Source: Pseudomonadota bacterium (lineage in GTDB: Bacteria; Pseudomonadota; Alphaproteobacteria; Caulobacterales; Caulobacteraceae). From it: a DNA stretch of 5,482 bases. The stretch is taken from NCBI GenBank assembly GCA_023416055.1, contig JAEZIH010000014.1:1-5482 (forward strand), read 5' to 3'. The position numbers and the translations under genes were made by a program. Within the stretch, counting starts at the first letter, position 1. Each line of letters starts with the position of its first letter. Of this stretch, positions 1-5,482 are shown one piece after another. The notes under the pieces are model-generated. The model was given only the letters and a program-made list of their open reading frames with translations, ran no database searches and had not been told where the DNA came from.

Positions 1-146
1 AGGATGGTGCGGCAGTCGCCGTCGAGGTCCTGGTCGCCGTGCAGGCCGAGGGCGTCCGTGCGGTCGGCCCAGGCCTCCAGATCGCGGGCGAAGGCGCGGT
101 GGCGGTCGTCGAAGAAGGGCCAGTCGAGGAAGCTGCGGTCGGCCAT
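1..146 (-). CDS. Acyl-CoA dehydrogenase family protein, N-terminal fragment (cut by window edge)
   Basis: Only the first 48 codons are inside the window; the gene continues past position 1. The protein begins MADRSFLDWPFFDDRHRAFA and continues with an acidic helical stretch (DLEAWADRTDALGLHGDQDLDGDC). The FLDWPFF..RHR opening, followed by a helix leading to a D..CR segment, is how I remember the N-terminal helical domain of acyl-CoA dehydrogenases in aromatic-CoA gene clusters. No catalytic region is visible, so the family call rests on this short match plus context. The ATG at 146 lies 3 nt after the stop of the hydratase-like gene. It has a good Shine-Dalgarno sequence (GAGGGGG, 161-155, 8 nt spacer), which fixes the start. 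Its likely role is FAD-dependent alpha,beta-desaturation of a CoA-thioester intermediate in the same pathway. Family call moderately sure; substrate unknown. Confidence 0.66.
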   Translation of the reverse strand, partial: MADRSFLDWPFFDDRHRAFARDLEAWADRTDALGLHGDQDLDGDCRTI

Positions 147-149
147 GGC

Positions 150-962
150 TCAGTCCCCCTCGAACACCGGTTCGCGCTTGGCGGCGAAGGCCTCGTAGGC
201 GCGGCGGAAGTCCCTGGTCTGCATGCAGATGGCCTGGGCCTGGGCCTCGGCCTCGATGGCGGCGTCGAGGCTCATGTCCCATTCGACGTTGAGCTGGTTC
301 TTGGTCACGCCGTGGGCGAAGGTCGGCCCTCTCGCCAGCGACAGGGCCAGCTCGCGGGCGGCGTCCATCAGGGCGTCGGGCTCGACCAGCCGGTTGTGGA
401 AGCCCCAGCGCTCGCCCTCGTCGGCGGTCATGACCCGGCCGGTGAATAGCAGCTCCGACGCCCTGCCCTGGCCGATTTGGCGGGGCAGGATGGCGCAGGC
501 GCCCATGTCGCAGCCGGCGAGGCCGACGCGGGTGAACAGGAAGGCGGTCCTGGTCCGCGGGGTGGCGATCCGCATGTCGGAGGCCATGGCCATGATGGCC
601 CCGGCCCCGACGCAGACGCCGTCGATGGCCGCGATGACCGGCTGGGGACAGCCGCGCATGGCCTTGACCAGGTCGCCGGTCATGCGGGTGAAGTCGAGCA
701 GCTCGGGCATGGCCATGTCGGTCAGCGGGCCGATGATCTCATGCACGTCGCCACCGGACGAGAAGTTGCCGCCGGCCCCGGTGACCATGACCACCTTGCA
801 GTCGCGGGCGTGGACGAGGGCGCGGAACAGGTCGCGCATCTCGGCGTAGGACTGGAAGGTCAGGGGGTTCTTCCGCTCGGGCCGGTTCAGGGTCAGCACC
901 GCCACCCCGTCGTCGTCGACCGACCACAGGAAATGCTCGGCCTTGTAGTCGCGCGCCTTCAT
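150..962 (-). CDS. Enoyl-CoA hydratase/isomerase (crotonase) family protein lacking both classical catalytic glutamates
   Basis: A 270-aa crotonase-fold protein of normal family length. Visible signatures are [12 protein letters not shown] (about 23-34), the oxyanion-hole segment [10 protein letters not shown] (64-73), the second oxyanion segment [10 protein letters not shown] (113-122) followed by [10 protein letters not shown], and the [18 protein letters not shown] region (159-176). Hand alignment to rat enoyl-CoA hydratase puts Ile123 where Glu144 should be and Arg145 where Glu164 should be. Simple syn-hydration by the classical mechanism is therefore doubtful. Asp152 (GCDMGA) falls, by hand alignment, at the position of the nucleophilic Asp145 of 4-chlorobenzoyl-CoA dehalogenase. 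The CoA thioester-binding fold looks intact. The ATG at 962 overlaps the stop of the marR-like gene (ATGA), with GAGGAG 8 nt upstream. In this operon it probably acts on an alicyclic or ring-opened CoA thioester as hydratase, hydrolase or lyase. Family certain; reaction unknown. Confidence 0.92.
   Translation of the reverse strand: MKARDYKAEHFLWSVDDDGVAVLTLNRPERKNPLTFQSYAEMRDLFRALVHARDCKVVMVTGAGGNFSSGGDVHEIIGPLTDMAMPELLDFTRMTGDLVKAMRGCPQPVIAAIDGVCVGAGAIMAMASDMRIATPRTRTAFLFTRVGLAGCDMGACAILPRQIGQGRASELLFTGRVMTADEGERWGFHNRLVEPDALMDAARELALSLARGPTFAHGVTKNQLNVEWDMSLDAAIEAEAQAQAICMQTRDFRRAYEAFAAKREPVFEGD
155..161 (-). promoter_or_regulatory. Shine-Dalgarno site of the acyl-CoA dehydrogenase gene
   Basis: GAGGGGG on the minus strand, 8 nt before the ATG at 146. 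It lies inside the last codons of the upstream hydratase-like gene and supports the chosen start. Confidence 0.6.
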
Positions 963-1459
963 CGCCGGGGCTCCTCGTCAATGGCGGTGCGGAGGGACCG
1001 TCGGGTCCGCTCCAGCAGCCGGGTCAGTTCGTCGGTCTCGGCGGGGGTCAGGCCGGCCAGCAGGTTGTCGATCCAGCCTTCGTGGGCGGTCGCCATGGCG
1101 GCGAAGCGGGCGCGGCCCGAGGCGGTCAGGCGCACGCGCTGCACCCGCCGGTCGGGTCCGGGCAGGCGCTCGATCAGGCCGTCGGCCTCCAGCCGTCGGG
1201 CCAGGCCCGTGACGTTGCCGTTGGACACCATCAGCATGCGCGAGACCTCGCCCATGGTCAGGCCGTCCTCGCCGGCGCGCTCCAGCGCCGACAGCATGTC
1301 GAAGCGCGGCAGGGTGGAGCCGAACGCGTCGCGCAGGCGCTGGGCGATGGTCTGTTCGATGATGTGGGAGCAGGTCAGCAGGCGCAGCCACAGGCGCAGG
1401 GCGCGCTTGCCGTCGGGGGCGCCGCCCGACGGGTCAGGAAGGGCGGCGGCGGGGATCAC
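959..1459 (-). CDS. MarR-family transcriptional regulator (GTG start)
   Basis: A 166-aa winged helix-turn-helix protein, typical MarR length. After a short Pro/Gly-rich N-terminus comes a dimerisation helix (about 18-47, [20 protein letters not shown]). The wHTH covers about 52-115: [11 protein letters not shown], then [20 protein letters not shown] (scaffold and recognition helices), then the wing [15 protein letters not shown] (101-115), which has the usual DRR and LT..G signatures. The C-terminal helices (about 135-160) complete the dimer interface. I choose GTG at 1459 because its GTGA overlaps the SDR stop and GGAGG lies 6 nt upstream. Longer upstream starts would add an arginine-rich tail encoded inside the SDR gene. 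The gene is embedded in the catabolic operon, so it is probably an autoregulated repressor. A likely target is the dyad at 4515-4530. Relatives controlling aromatic-CoA operons (BadR, CouR) respond to CoA thioesters; a similar ligand here is inference. Confidence 0.93.
   Translation of the reverse strand: MIPAAALPDPSGGAPDGKRALRLWLRLLTCSHIIEQTIAQRLRDAFGSTLPRFDMLSALERAGEDGLTMGEVSRMLMVSNGNVTGLARRLEADGLIERLPGPDRRVQRVRLTASGRARFAAMATAHEGWIDNLLAGLTPAETDELTRLLERTRRSLRTAIDEEPRR
971..976 (-). promoter_or_regulatory. Shine-Dalgarno site of the crotonase-family gene
   Basis: GAGGAG on the minus strand, 8 nt before the ATG at 962. It lies within the 3' end of the marR-like gene and supports this start over internal ones. 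Together with the ATGA overlap it suggests both re-initiation and independent ribosome loading. Confidence 0.65.
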
Positions 1460-2217
1460 GGCTCGCCTCCGGCGACCGGAAGGGCGGCGCCGTTGATCCC
1501 CGAGGCGCCGTCGCCGCACAGCCAGACGATGGTCTGCGCCACCTCGTCGGGGGTGATCAGCCGTCCCTGCGGGTTGGAGGCGGCCAGGGCGGCGCGGGCC
1601 TCGTCCTTGCTGCGCCCGGTCTTGCTGACGATCTCGCGCACCGAGCGGGCGACGAGGTCGGTGTCGGTGAAGCCGGGGCAGACGGCGTTGACGGTGACGC
1701 CCTTGGCCGCGACCTCCAGCGCCAGGGCGCGGGTCAGGCCGACAAGGCCGTGCTTGGCCGCGACATAGGCGGAGACATAGGCGTAGCCCTTCAGGCCGGC
1801 GGTCGAGGCGACGTTGACGATGCGGCCCCAGCGGCGGGTGATCATGCCGGGCAGCACCTGCCGCGCGGCCTCGGCGGGCGCTTCCAGGTTGAGCGCCAGC
1901 ATGGCGCGCAGGTCATCGCCCGAGGTCTTGAGGAAGGGCGCGGACGAGGCGGCGCCGGCGTTGTTGACGAGGATGTCGATGGGGCCGAAGCGGTCGCGGC
2001 CCGCTTCCAGGGCGGCCGCCAGCATGTCGCCGGCGGTGACGTCGGCCGGGGCGGCGAAGGCCAGGTCGCCAATGCGGTCGGCGGTCTCCTGCAGCCGGCC
2101 GACGTGGCGGCCGATCAGGGTGACCTCGCAGCCGGCCTCGGCCAGCCGTTCGGCGGTCGCCCGGCCGATGCCCGAGCCGGCCCCGGTGACCACGGCGTGA
2201 TGTCCCTGAAGGCTCAT
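1456..2217 (-). CDS. Short-chain dehydrogenase/reductase (classical SDR), likely 3-hydroxyacyl-CoA or alicyclic ketone/alcohol dehydrogenase
   Basis: A 253-aa classical SDR, full length. It has the nucleotide-binding TGAGSGIG (11-18), ADV (58-60), NNAG (85-88), catalytic Ser138 in NVAS, and the YxxxK pair Tyr151/Lys155 (YVAAK). CPGFTDTD (180-187) and a C-terminal [11 protein letters not shown] segment complete the fold. After beta-2 the sequence reads LIGRHVGR; an Arg rather than an acidic residue suggests NADP(H) preference (inference). The C-terminal half ([18 protein letters not shown]) resembles the SDR branch near 3-hydroxybutyrate dehydrogenases. The ATG at 2217 overlaps the stop of the monooxygenase/reductase gene (ATGA). 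Only a weak purine-rich stretch precedes it, so translational coupling is likely. In this operon it probably reduces or oxidises an oxo/hydroxy group on the de-aromatised or ring-opened CoA intermediate. The same frame stays open far upstream, but the conserved protein starts here. Confidence 0.93.
   Translation of the reverse strand: MSLQGHHAVVTGAGSGIGRATAERLAEAGCEVTLIGRHVGRLQETADRIGDLAFAAPADVTAGDMLAAALEAGRDRFGPIDILVNNAGAASSAPFLKTSGDDLRAMLALNLEAPAEAARQVLPGMITRRWGRIVNVASTAGLKGYAYVSAYVAAKHGLVGLTRALALEVAAKGVTVNAVCPGFTDTDLVARSVREIVSKTGRSKDEARAALAASNPQGRLITPDEVAQTIVWLCGDGASGINGAALPVAGGEP
1466..1470 (-). promoter_or_regulatory. Shine-Dalgarno site deciding the GTG start of the marR-like gene
   Basis: GGAGG on the minus strand with a 6-nt spacer to GTG at 1459. 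It lies in the last codons of the SDR gene. This is the main reason for preferring the GTG over longer in-frame starts further upstream. Confidence 0.7.
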
Positions 2218-4514
2218 ACCGGCCCCGCCTGCTGCTGACGTTCGAGGTTGCGGGCCAGCTGGGCGAAGCCCTGGCGATATTGCACGGGCGGGGCGACGCC
2301 GCGCCAGCCCAGCTCGGCGGCGGCGCGCAGGCTCCAGTTCGGGTCCGCGAGATGCGGCCGGGCGAGGGCGCACAGGTCGGCGCGGCCGGCGGCGAGGATG
2401 CCGTTCACGTGGTCCGGCTCGTAGATGTTGCCCACCGCCATGGTGGCGACGCCGGCCTCGTTGCGGATGCGGTCGCTGAGCGGGGTCTGGAACATGCGGC
2501 CGTAGACGGGCCGGGCCTCGGGCGTGGTCTGGCCGGCGGAGACGTCGATCAGGTCGCAGCCGGCGTCGGCGAAGGCGCGGGCGATGGCGACGGACTCCTC
2601 CGGGGTGATCCCCTCCTCGACCCAGTCGGTGGCCGAGAGGCGGACCGACATCGGCTTCTCGTCCGGCCAGGCAGCGCGCATGGCGCGGAACACCTCCAGT
2701 GGGAAGCGCAGGCGGTTCTCCAGCGAGCCGCCATAGTCGTCGGTGCGCCGGTTCGACACGGGGGTGAGGAAGGAGGACAGCAGATAGCCGTGGGCGCAGT
2801 GCAGCTCGACCATGTCGAAGCCGGCCTCGTTCGCCCAGCCGACGGCGCGGACGAAGTCGTCCCGGACGCGGTCCATGTCGGCGCGGGTCATCTCGCGCGG
2901 CGTCTGATCGCCTTCGGTCCACGGGATGGGGGAGGGCGCGATCAGCTCCCAGCCGCCCTCGATCAATGGTTGGTCGGCGCGTGGGCCCCACGGGCGTTCG
3001 ACCGAACCCTTGCGCCCGGCGTGAGCCAGCTGCATCGCGATGCGTGAACCCTGTGCGTGGACGAAGTCGACGATCCGCTTCCACGCGTCGCGGTGTTCGG
3101 GTCGGTACATGCCGGTGCAGCCGGGTGTGATCCGGCCGTCGGCCGACACGTCGGTCATCTCGGTGAAGACCAGACCGGCCCCGCCCAGCGCGCGGGCGCC
3201 GAGGTGGACGAGGTGGAAGTCGTTCACCAGCCCGTCCTCGGCCGAGTACATGCACATCGGCGACACCACCACCCGATTTGGCAGGGTCAGGCCGCGCAGG
3301 CTGAGTGGCGTGAACATCGGCGGCGGCGGGCGGTCCGACGGGTCGGCGCCGGCGCGGTCGGCGAACCAGCGCTCCACGCCGGTCAGGAAGGCGGCATCGC
3401 GCAGGCGCAGGTTCTCGTGGCTGACGCGCTGGCTGCGGGTCAGCAGGCTGTAGGCGAACTGGACCGGCTCCAGCGCGACGTAGCGGTCGACGGTCTCGAA
3501 CCATTCGGTGGAGTTGCGGGCGGCGCTCTGCAGTTTCAGCACCTCGACCCGGCGGTCGGCCTCGTAGGCGGCGAGGGCGGCGTCGAGGTCCTGGCCGCCG
3601 GTGACCGCCTCGGCCAGGCGGATGGCGTCCTCGAAGGCCAGCTTGGTGCCCGAGCCGATGGAGAAGTGGGCGGTGTGGGCGGCGTCGCCAAGCAGGATCA
3701 CCTTGCCGTCCCGCCAGTTGGCGCAGGCCACGCGCGGGAAGTTCAGCCAGGCCGAGCCGCGCAGGTGGCGGGCGTTGCTCATCAGGCGATGGCCGCCCAG
3801 CCAGTCGGCGAACAGGCCTTCCGCGGCGCGGCAGGTCTGGTCCTGGTCCATGCGGTCGAAGCCGAGGCCGCGCCAGGTCGCCTCGCTGCATTCGACGATG
3901 AAGGTCGAGGCGCCGGGCTCGAAGCGGTAGGCGTGGGCCCAGATCCAGCCGTGCGGGGTCTCGACGAAGGCGAAGGTGAAGGCGTCGAAGGCCTGCTCCG
4001 TGCCCAGCCAGACGTATTTGTTGGCGCGGACGTCGACGTCGACCCCGAAGGTCTCCGGCGCGGCGTTGCGGGTGCGGCTGTTCAGGCCGTCGGCGGCCAC
4101 GAACAGGTCGGCGTCGAGGGCGCGGATGTCCTCCACCTCGCTCTCGAAGCGCAGGTCGACGCCCAGGGCGCGGGCGCGGTCCTGCAGCACGTTGAGCAGG
4201 CGCCGTCGGCCGATGCCGGCGAAGCCATGGCCGCCCGAGCGGATGGTCCGGCCGTGGATATGGACGTCGATGTCGTCCCAGTGGACGAAGGCGGCCTCGA
4301 TGACCGCCGCGGTCTCGGGGTCGTTGGCCTTGAGGTTGGCGAGGGTCTGGTCCGAGAAGACCACGCCCCAGCCAAAGGTGTCGTCCGGCCGGTTGCGCTC
4401 GTGCAGCACCACCTCGAGCGATGGATCGCGCAGCTTCAGCGATATGGCGAGGTAGAGGCCGCCGGGGCCGCCCCCGACGATGGCGATGCGTCTGACGGCC
4501 GATCGCGCTGACAT
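2214..4514 (-). CDS. abmA: 2-aminobenzoyl-CoA monooxygenase/reductase-like fusion (also annotated bifunctional salicylyl-CoA 5-hydroxylase/oxidoreductase)
   Basis: A 766-aa two-enzyme fusion. Residues 1-380 form a group A FAD monooxygenase: GGGPGG dinucleotide motif (14-19), [15 protein letters not shown] (41-55) typical of the salicylyl-CoA 5-hydroxylase branch, [15 protein letters not shown] (135-149) and [20 protein letters not shown] (274-293) for FAD/NAD(P)H. A proline-rich linker (about 389-400) leads to an Old Yellow Enzyme barrel (401-766) of the YqjM class: SPMCMYS with Cys421 and Tyr423, QLAHAGRK (495-502), the substrate pair His572/His575 in [23 protein letters not shown] (588-601), Arg625, and the FMN-phosphate region ending [10 protein letters not shown]. 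This matches the Azoarcus evansii enzyme, which mono-oxygenates 2-aminobenzoyl-CoA and then reduces the ring to a non-aromatic 2-amino-5-oxo-cyclohexene carboxyl-CoA. All active-site motifs look intact. The ATG at 4514 has no Shine-Dalgarno; an in-frame TAA lies two codons upstream and no alternative start precedes the FAD motif. The exact substrate (2-amino- versus 2-hydroxybenzoyl-CoA) cannot be read from sequence. Confidence 0.93.
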   Translation of the reverse strand: MSARSAVRRIAIVGGGPGGLYLAISLKLRDPSLEVVLHERNRPDDTFGWGVVFSDQTLANLKANDPETAAVIEAAFVHWDDIDVHIHGRTIRSGGHGFAGIGRRRLLNVLQDRARALGVDLRFESEVEDIRALDADLFVAADGLNSRTRNAAPETFGVDVDVRANKYVWLGTEQAFDAFTFAFVETPHGWIWAHAYRFEPGASTFIVECSEATWRGLGFDRMDQDQTCRAAEGLFADWLGGHRLMSNARHLRGSAWLNFPRVACANWRDGKVILLGDAAHTAHFSIGSGTKLAFEDAIRLAEAVTGGQDLDAALAAYEADRRVEVLKLQSAARNSTEWFETVDRYVALEPVQFAYSLLTRSQRVSHENLRLRDAAFLTGVERWFADRAGADPSDRPPPPMFTPLSLRGLTLPNRVVVSPMCMYSAEDGLVNDFHLVHLGARALGGAGLVFTEMTDVSADGRITPGCTGMYRPEHRDAWKRIVDFVHAQGSRIAMQLAHAGRKGSVERPWGPRADQPLIEGGWELIAPSPIPWTEGDQTPREMTRADMDRVRDDFVRAVGWANEAGFDMVELHCAHGYLLSSFLTPVSNRRTDDYGGSLENRLRFPLEVFRAMRAAWPDEKPMSVRLSATDWVEEGITPEESVAIARAFADAGCDLIDVSAGQTTPEARPVYGRMFQTPLSDRIRNEAGVATMAVGNIYEPDHVNGILAAGRADLCALARPHLADPNWSLRAAAELGWRGVAPPVQYRQGFAQLARNLERQQQAGPV

Positions 4515-4532
4515 ATTTTAGGTTTGAAATGT
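4511..4532. promoter_or_regulatory. AT-rich dyad, candidate MarR operator overlapping the operon start
   Basis: The core ATTTTAGGTTTGAAAT (4515-4530) is an imperfect palindrome of the form ATTTnA-n4-TnAAAT. It is extended by ACAT at one end and ATGT at the other if one base is looped out. It stands out as the only clearly AT-rich patch in a very GC-rich window. It sits directly against the ATG of the monooxygenase/reductase gene, upstream of an operon that encodes its own MarR protein. Size and symmetry fit MarR-family operators. A TGGACA -35-like hexamer lies at 4549-4544, but the element 17 bp on (CAAACC) is a poor -10, so no promoter is called. Confidence 0.5.
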
Positions 4533-4535
4533 TTT

Positions 4536-4554
4536 GGCGCGGCTGTCCAGCGCC
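4536..4554. other. GC-rich stem-loop between the small gene and the catabolic operon
   Basis: GGCGC and GCGCC arms extend to seven pairs (GGCGC-GG / CC-GCGCC with one bulged base) around a 4-nt loop. It begins 11 nt after the small gene's stop, where a terminator for the regulator/small-gene transcript would be expected. On the minus strand it is followed by AAAACATTT, not a T-run, so it is not a standard intrinsic terminator. It could be a pause or Rho-related structure, or chance in GC-rich DNA. Confidence 0.25.
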
Positions 4555-4564
4555 CCGGGCAAGC

Positions 4565-4741
4565 CTAGGGGCCGCCGGCGACGGCGCCGGCCACGGCCAT
4601 GGCGAGGGCTTCGAGGTCGAGGCGGCCTTCGACGGTGGCGGCGCCGTCACCGTCGCGCGCCACGGTCAGCGACGGGTTCTTCTCGGCCTGGCGTTCGAGT
4701 TCGCGGCGCAGGGCGACGACGATCTGGGCTTCCATGTCCAT
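4565..4741 (-). CDS. Small hypothetical protein, 58 aa
   Basis: An unrecognised small gene filling the space between the regulator and the catabolic operon. The protein starts MDMEAQIVVALRRELERQAE, an amphipathic, charged helix. It continues through NPSLTVARDGDGAATVEGRL to a hydrophobic alanine-rich tail (LDLEALAMAVAGAVAGGP). Nearly all codons end in G or C; the exceptions are mostly GAA, as in the neighbouring real genes, which argues for coding. No signal peptide or convincing membrane segment is seen; the Ala/Val tail is too short and broken by Gly. The ATG at 4741 is 35 nt after the regulator's stop and has no strong Shine-Dalgarno; the second ATG at 4735 is equally possible. Same-strand spacing suggests co-transcription with the regulator. 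Function unknown. Confidence 0.6.
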   Translation of the reverse strand: MDMEAQIVVALRRELERQAEKNPSLTVARDGDGAATVEGRLDLEALAMAVAGAVAGGP

Positions 4742-4749
4742 GGGCGGAC

Positions 4750-4772
4750 AACCGCGGGAGGGACCGGCGGTT
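4750..4772. repeat. Short inverted repeat between regulator and small gene
   Basis: Perfect 6-bp arms AACCGC (4750-4755) and GCGGTT (4767-4772) separated by 11 nt. It occupies most of the 35-nt gap between the regulator stop (4777) and the small gene's ATG (4741). No T-run follows, so it is not a standard terminator. It could modulate expression of the small gene or be chance. Confidence 0.3.
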
Positions 4773-4776
4773 CCGT

Positions 4777-5482
4777 TCAGCGGCCGGCCGGGATGCGGTG
4801 GGCGGCCGGGACGATGCCGTGCCGCGCCATCTTGTCGTAGAGGGTCTTGCGCGGGATGCGCAGGGCGGCGGTGACGCGGCGGATGTCGCCGTGATGCGCG
4901 GCCAGGGCCTCGCGGATCAGTTCGGCCTCATAGGCCTGGACCTGCTCGACCAGACCGGCCGACTCCTTCACCGCCGGCTCGGAGGGGGCGAGGCCGACGG
5001 CGATCTCGCTGGCGTAGTTGGCCAGTTCGCGCAGGTTGCCGGGCCAGTCGTGCTCCAGCAGGCGGCGGCGGACGGCGGGGGTGATCGGCGGGATGTCGCG
5101 ACCCAGCCGGTCGGCGGCGCGGCCGAGGAAGCGGGCGAACAGCACCGGCACGTCCTCGCGCCGTTCGCGCAGCGGCGGGGTGCGCAGCCGCACGACGTTG
5201 AGGCGGTAATAGAGATCCTCGCGCAGGTCGCCGCGGGCCACGGCCTCGACAGGATCGCCCTTGGTCGAGGCGAGGATGCGCAGATCGAGGGCGTGCGGCT
5301 CCATCGCCCCCAGAGGCAGGACCTCGCGCTCCTCCAGCACGCGCAGCAGCAGCAGCTGGGCGGCGCGGGGGGCGAGGTCGATCTCGTCGAGGAACAGGGT
5401 GCCCTGGTGCGACTGCTCGATCTGGCCCTCGCGGCGGTGCAGGGCGCCGGGGAAGGCCCCGGCGGCGTGTCCCATGAGGAGG
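4777..5482 (-). CDS. Sigma-54-type transcriptional activator, DctD-like, C-terminal part (cut by window edge)
   Basis: The 3' part of an NtrC-family regulator; the reading frame is open to the window edge, so the receiver domain and Walker A lie outside. Residues are numbered from the Met at 5475. Visible parts of the AAA+ domain are the loop-1 motif GHAAGAFPGA (2-11), Walker B GTLFLDEI (25-32), the sensor I region RILASTKGD (66-74), the arginine-finger segment DLREDLYYRLNVV (83-95), PPLRERREDVPVLF (100-113) and sensor II WPGNLREL (144-151). A Fis-type helix-turn-helix follows (about 184-222), ending IPRKTLYDKMARHGI. The IPRKT.YDK..RHGI ending, the Lys in sensor I and REGQIEQ..GTLFLDEI resemble Rhizobium DctD, which activates C4-dicarboxylate transport genes with DctB. 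The normally conserved GAFTGA reads GAFPGA here. Met at 5475 is internal to the domain, not the true start. Its target genes are not in view; a link to the downstream catabolic operon is possible but unsupported. Confidence 0.92.
   Translation of the reverse strand, partial: LLMGHAAGAFPGALHRREGQIEQSHQGTLFLDEIDLAPRAAQLLLLRVLEEREVLPLGAMEPHALDLRILASTKGDPVEAVARGDLREDLYYRLNVVRLRTPPLRERREDVPVLFARFLGRAADRLGRDIPPITPAVRRRLLEHDWPGNLRELANYASEIAVGLAPSEPAVKESAGLVEQVQAYEAELIREALAAHHGDIRRVTAALRIPRKTLYDKMARHGIVPAAHRIPAGR

Noticed and set aside
477..1496. Plus-strand open frame (339 codons) opposite the crotonase and marR-like genes.
   Set aside because: It crosses two convincing minus-strand genes and has biased low-complexity composition and no recognisable motif.
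1460..1519. Longer version of the MarR protein starting at an ATG at 1519.
   Set aside because: The extra residues are an arginine-rich stretch encoded inside the SDR gene. The GTG at 1459 has GGAGG at ideal spacing and a GTGA overlap, and gives normal MarR length.
3057..4511. Long plus-strand open frame (484 codons) opposite the fusion gene.
   Set aside because: It is an antisense mirror of a strongly coding, GC3-biased gene. Its translation is rich in Gly, Ala, Val and Asp with no domain motif, and no start signal is evident.
4536..4554. Intrinsic terminator for the regulator/small-gene transcript.
   Set aside because: The stem-loop is plausible, but no T-run follows on the minus strand (AAAACATTT instead). 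It is kept only as a low-confidence structure.
2218..4650. The SDR reading frame stays open far upstream, giving an apparent protein of over 1000 residues.
   Set aside because: The upstream part lies in another frame of the well-supported fusion gene and is arginine/proline-rich low-complexity translation, typical of GC-rich shadow frames. SDR homology begins at the ATG at 2217.
1..5482. CRISPR array, tRNA/rRNA gene, insertion sequence, attachment site or phage genes.
   Set aside because: I saw no regularly spaced repeats, transposase motifs or RNA-gene consensus on either strand. The window is almost entirely filled by metabolic and regulatory genes.

Overview
The window is a compact, very GC-rich stretch with strong G/C bias at third codon positions. 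All supported genes lie on the minus strand, so it reads from right to left. Gene density, 4-nt ATGA/GTGA overlaps and a DctD-like regulator resembling those of alphaproteobacteria suggest an alphaproteobacterium, possibly of the Caulobacterales (for example Brevundimonas, Phenylobacterium or Caulobacter). The taxonomy is inference; no rRNA or marker gene is present.

Right part (5482 to about 4565): the 3' half of a sigma-54-type activator of the DctD family, cut by the window edge. It carries a proline in place of the threonine of the GAFTGA loop. A 58-aa small protein of unknown function follows 35 nt downstream. A short inverted repeat lies between these two genes, and a GC stem-loop follows the small gene.

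Middle and left (4514 to 1): a tightly packed catabolic operon. First comes a 766-aa fusion of an FAD aromatic monooxygenase with an Old Yellow Enzyme-type FMN reductase. This is the architecture of 2-aminobenzoyl-CoA monooxygenase/reductase, often annotated as bifunctional salicylyl-CoA 5-hydroxylase/oxidoreductase. It is followed by an SDR dehydrogenase, a MarR-family regulator, an enoyl-CoA hydratase-like protein and the start of an acyl-CoA dehydrogenase. The first four genes are joined by three successive 4-nt overlaps and the last by a 3-nt gap. An AT-rich 16-bp dyad sits directly against the start codon of the first gene and is a good candidate operator for the MarR protein.

Working model (inference): an aromatic acid such as anthranilate is activated to its CoA thioester by a ligase outside the window. 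The fusion enzyme hydroxylates and de-aromatises the ring. The SDR, the hydratase/hydrolase-like protein and the acyl-CoA dehydrogenase then carry the alicyclic CoA intermediate through reduction, ring opening and beta-oxidation-like steps. The MarR protein would derepress the operon, plausibly on binding an aromatic CoA thioester. The hydratase-like protein lacks both catalytic glutamates of classical hydratases, so it is a candidate for the poorly defined ring-opening step.
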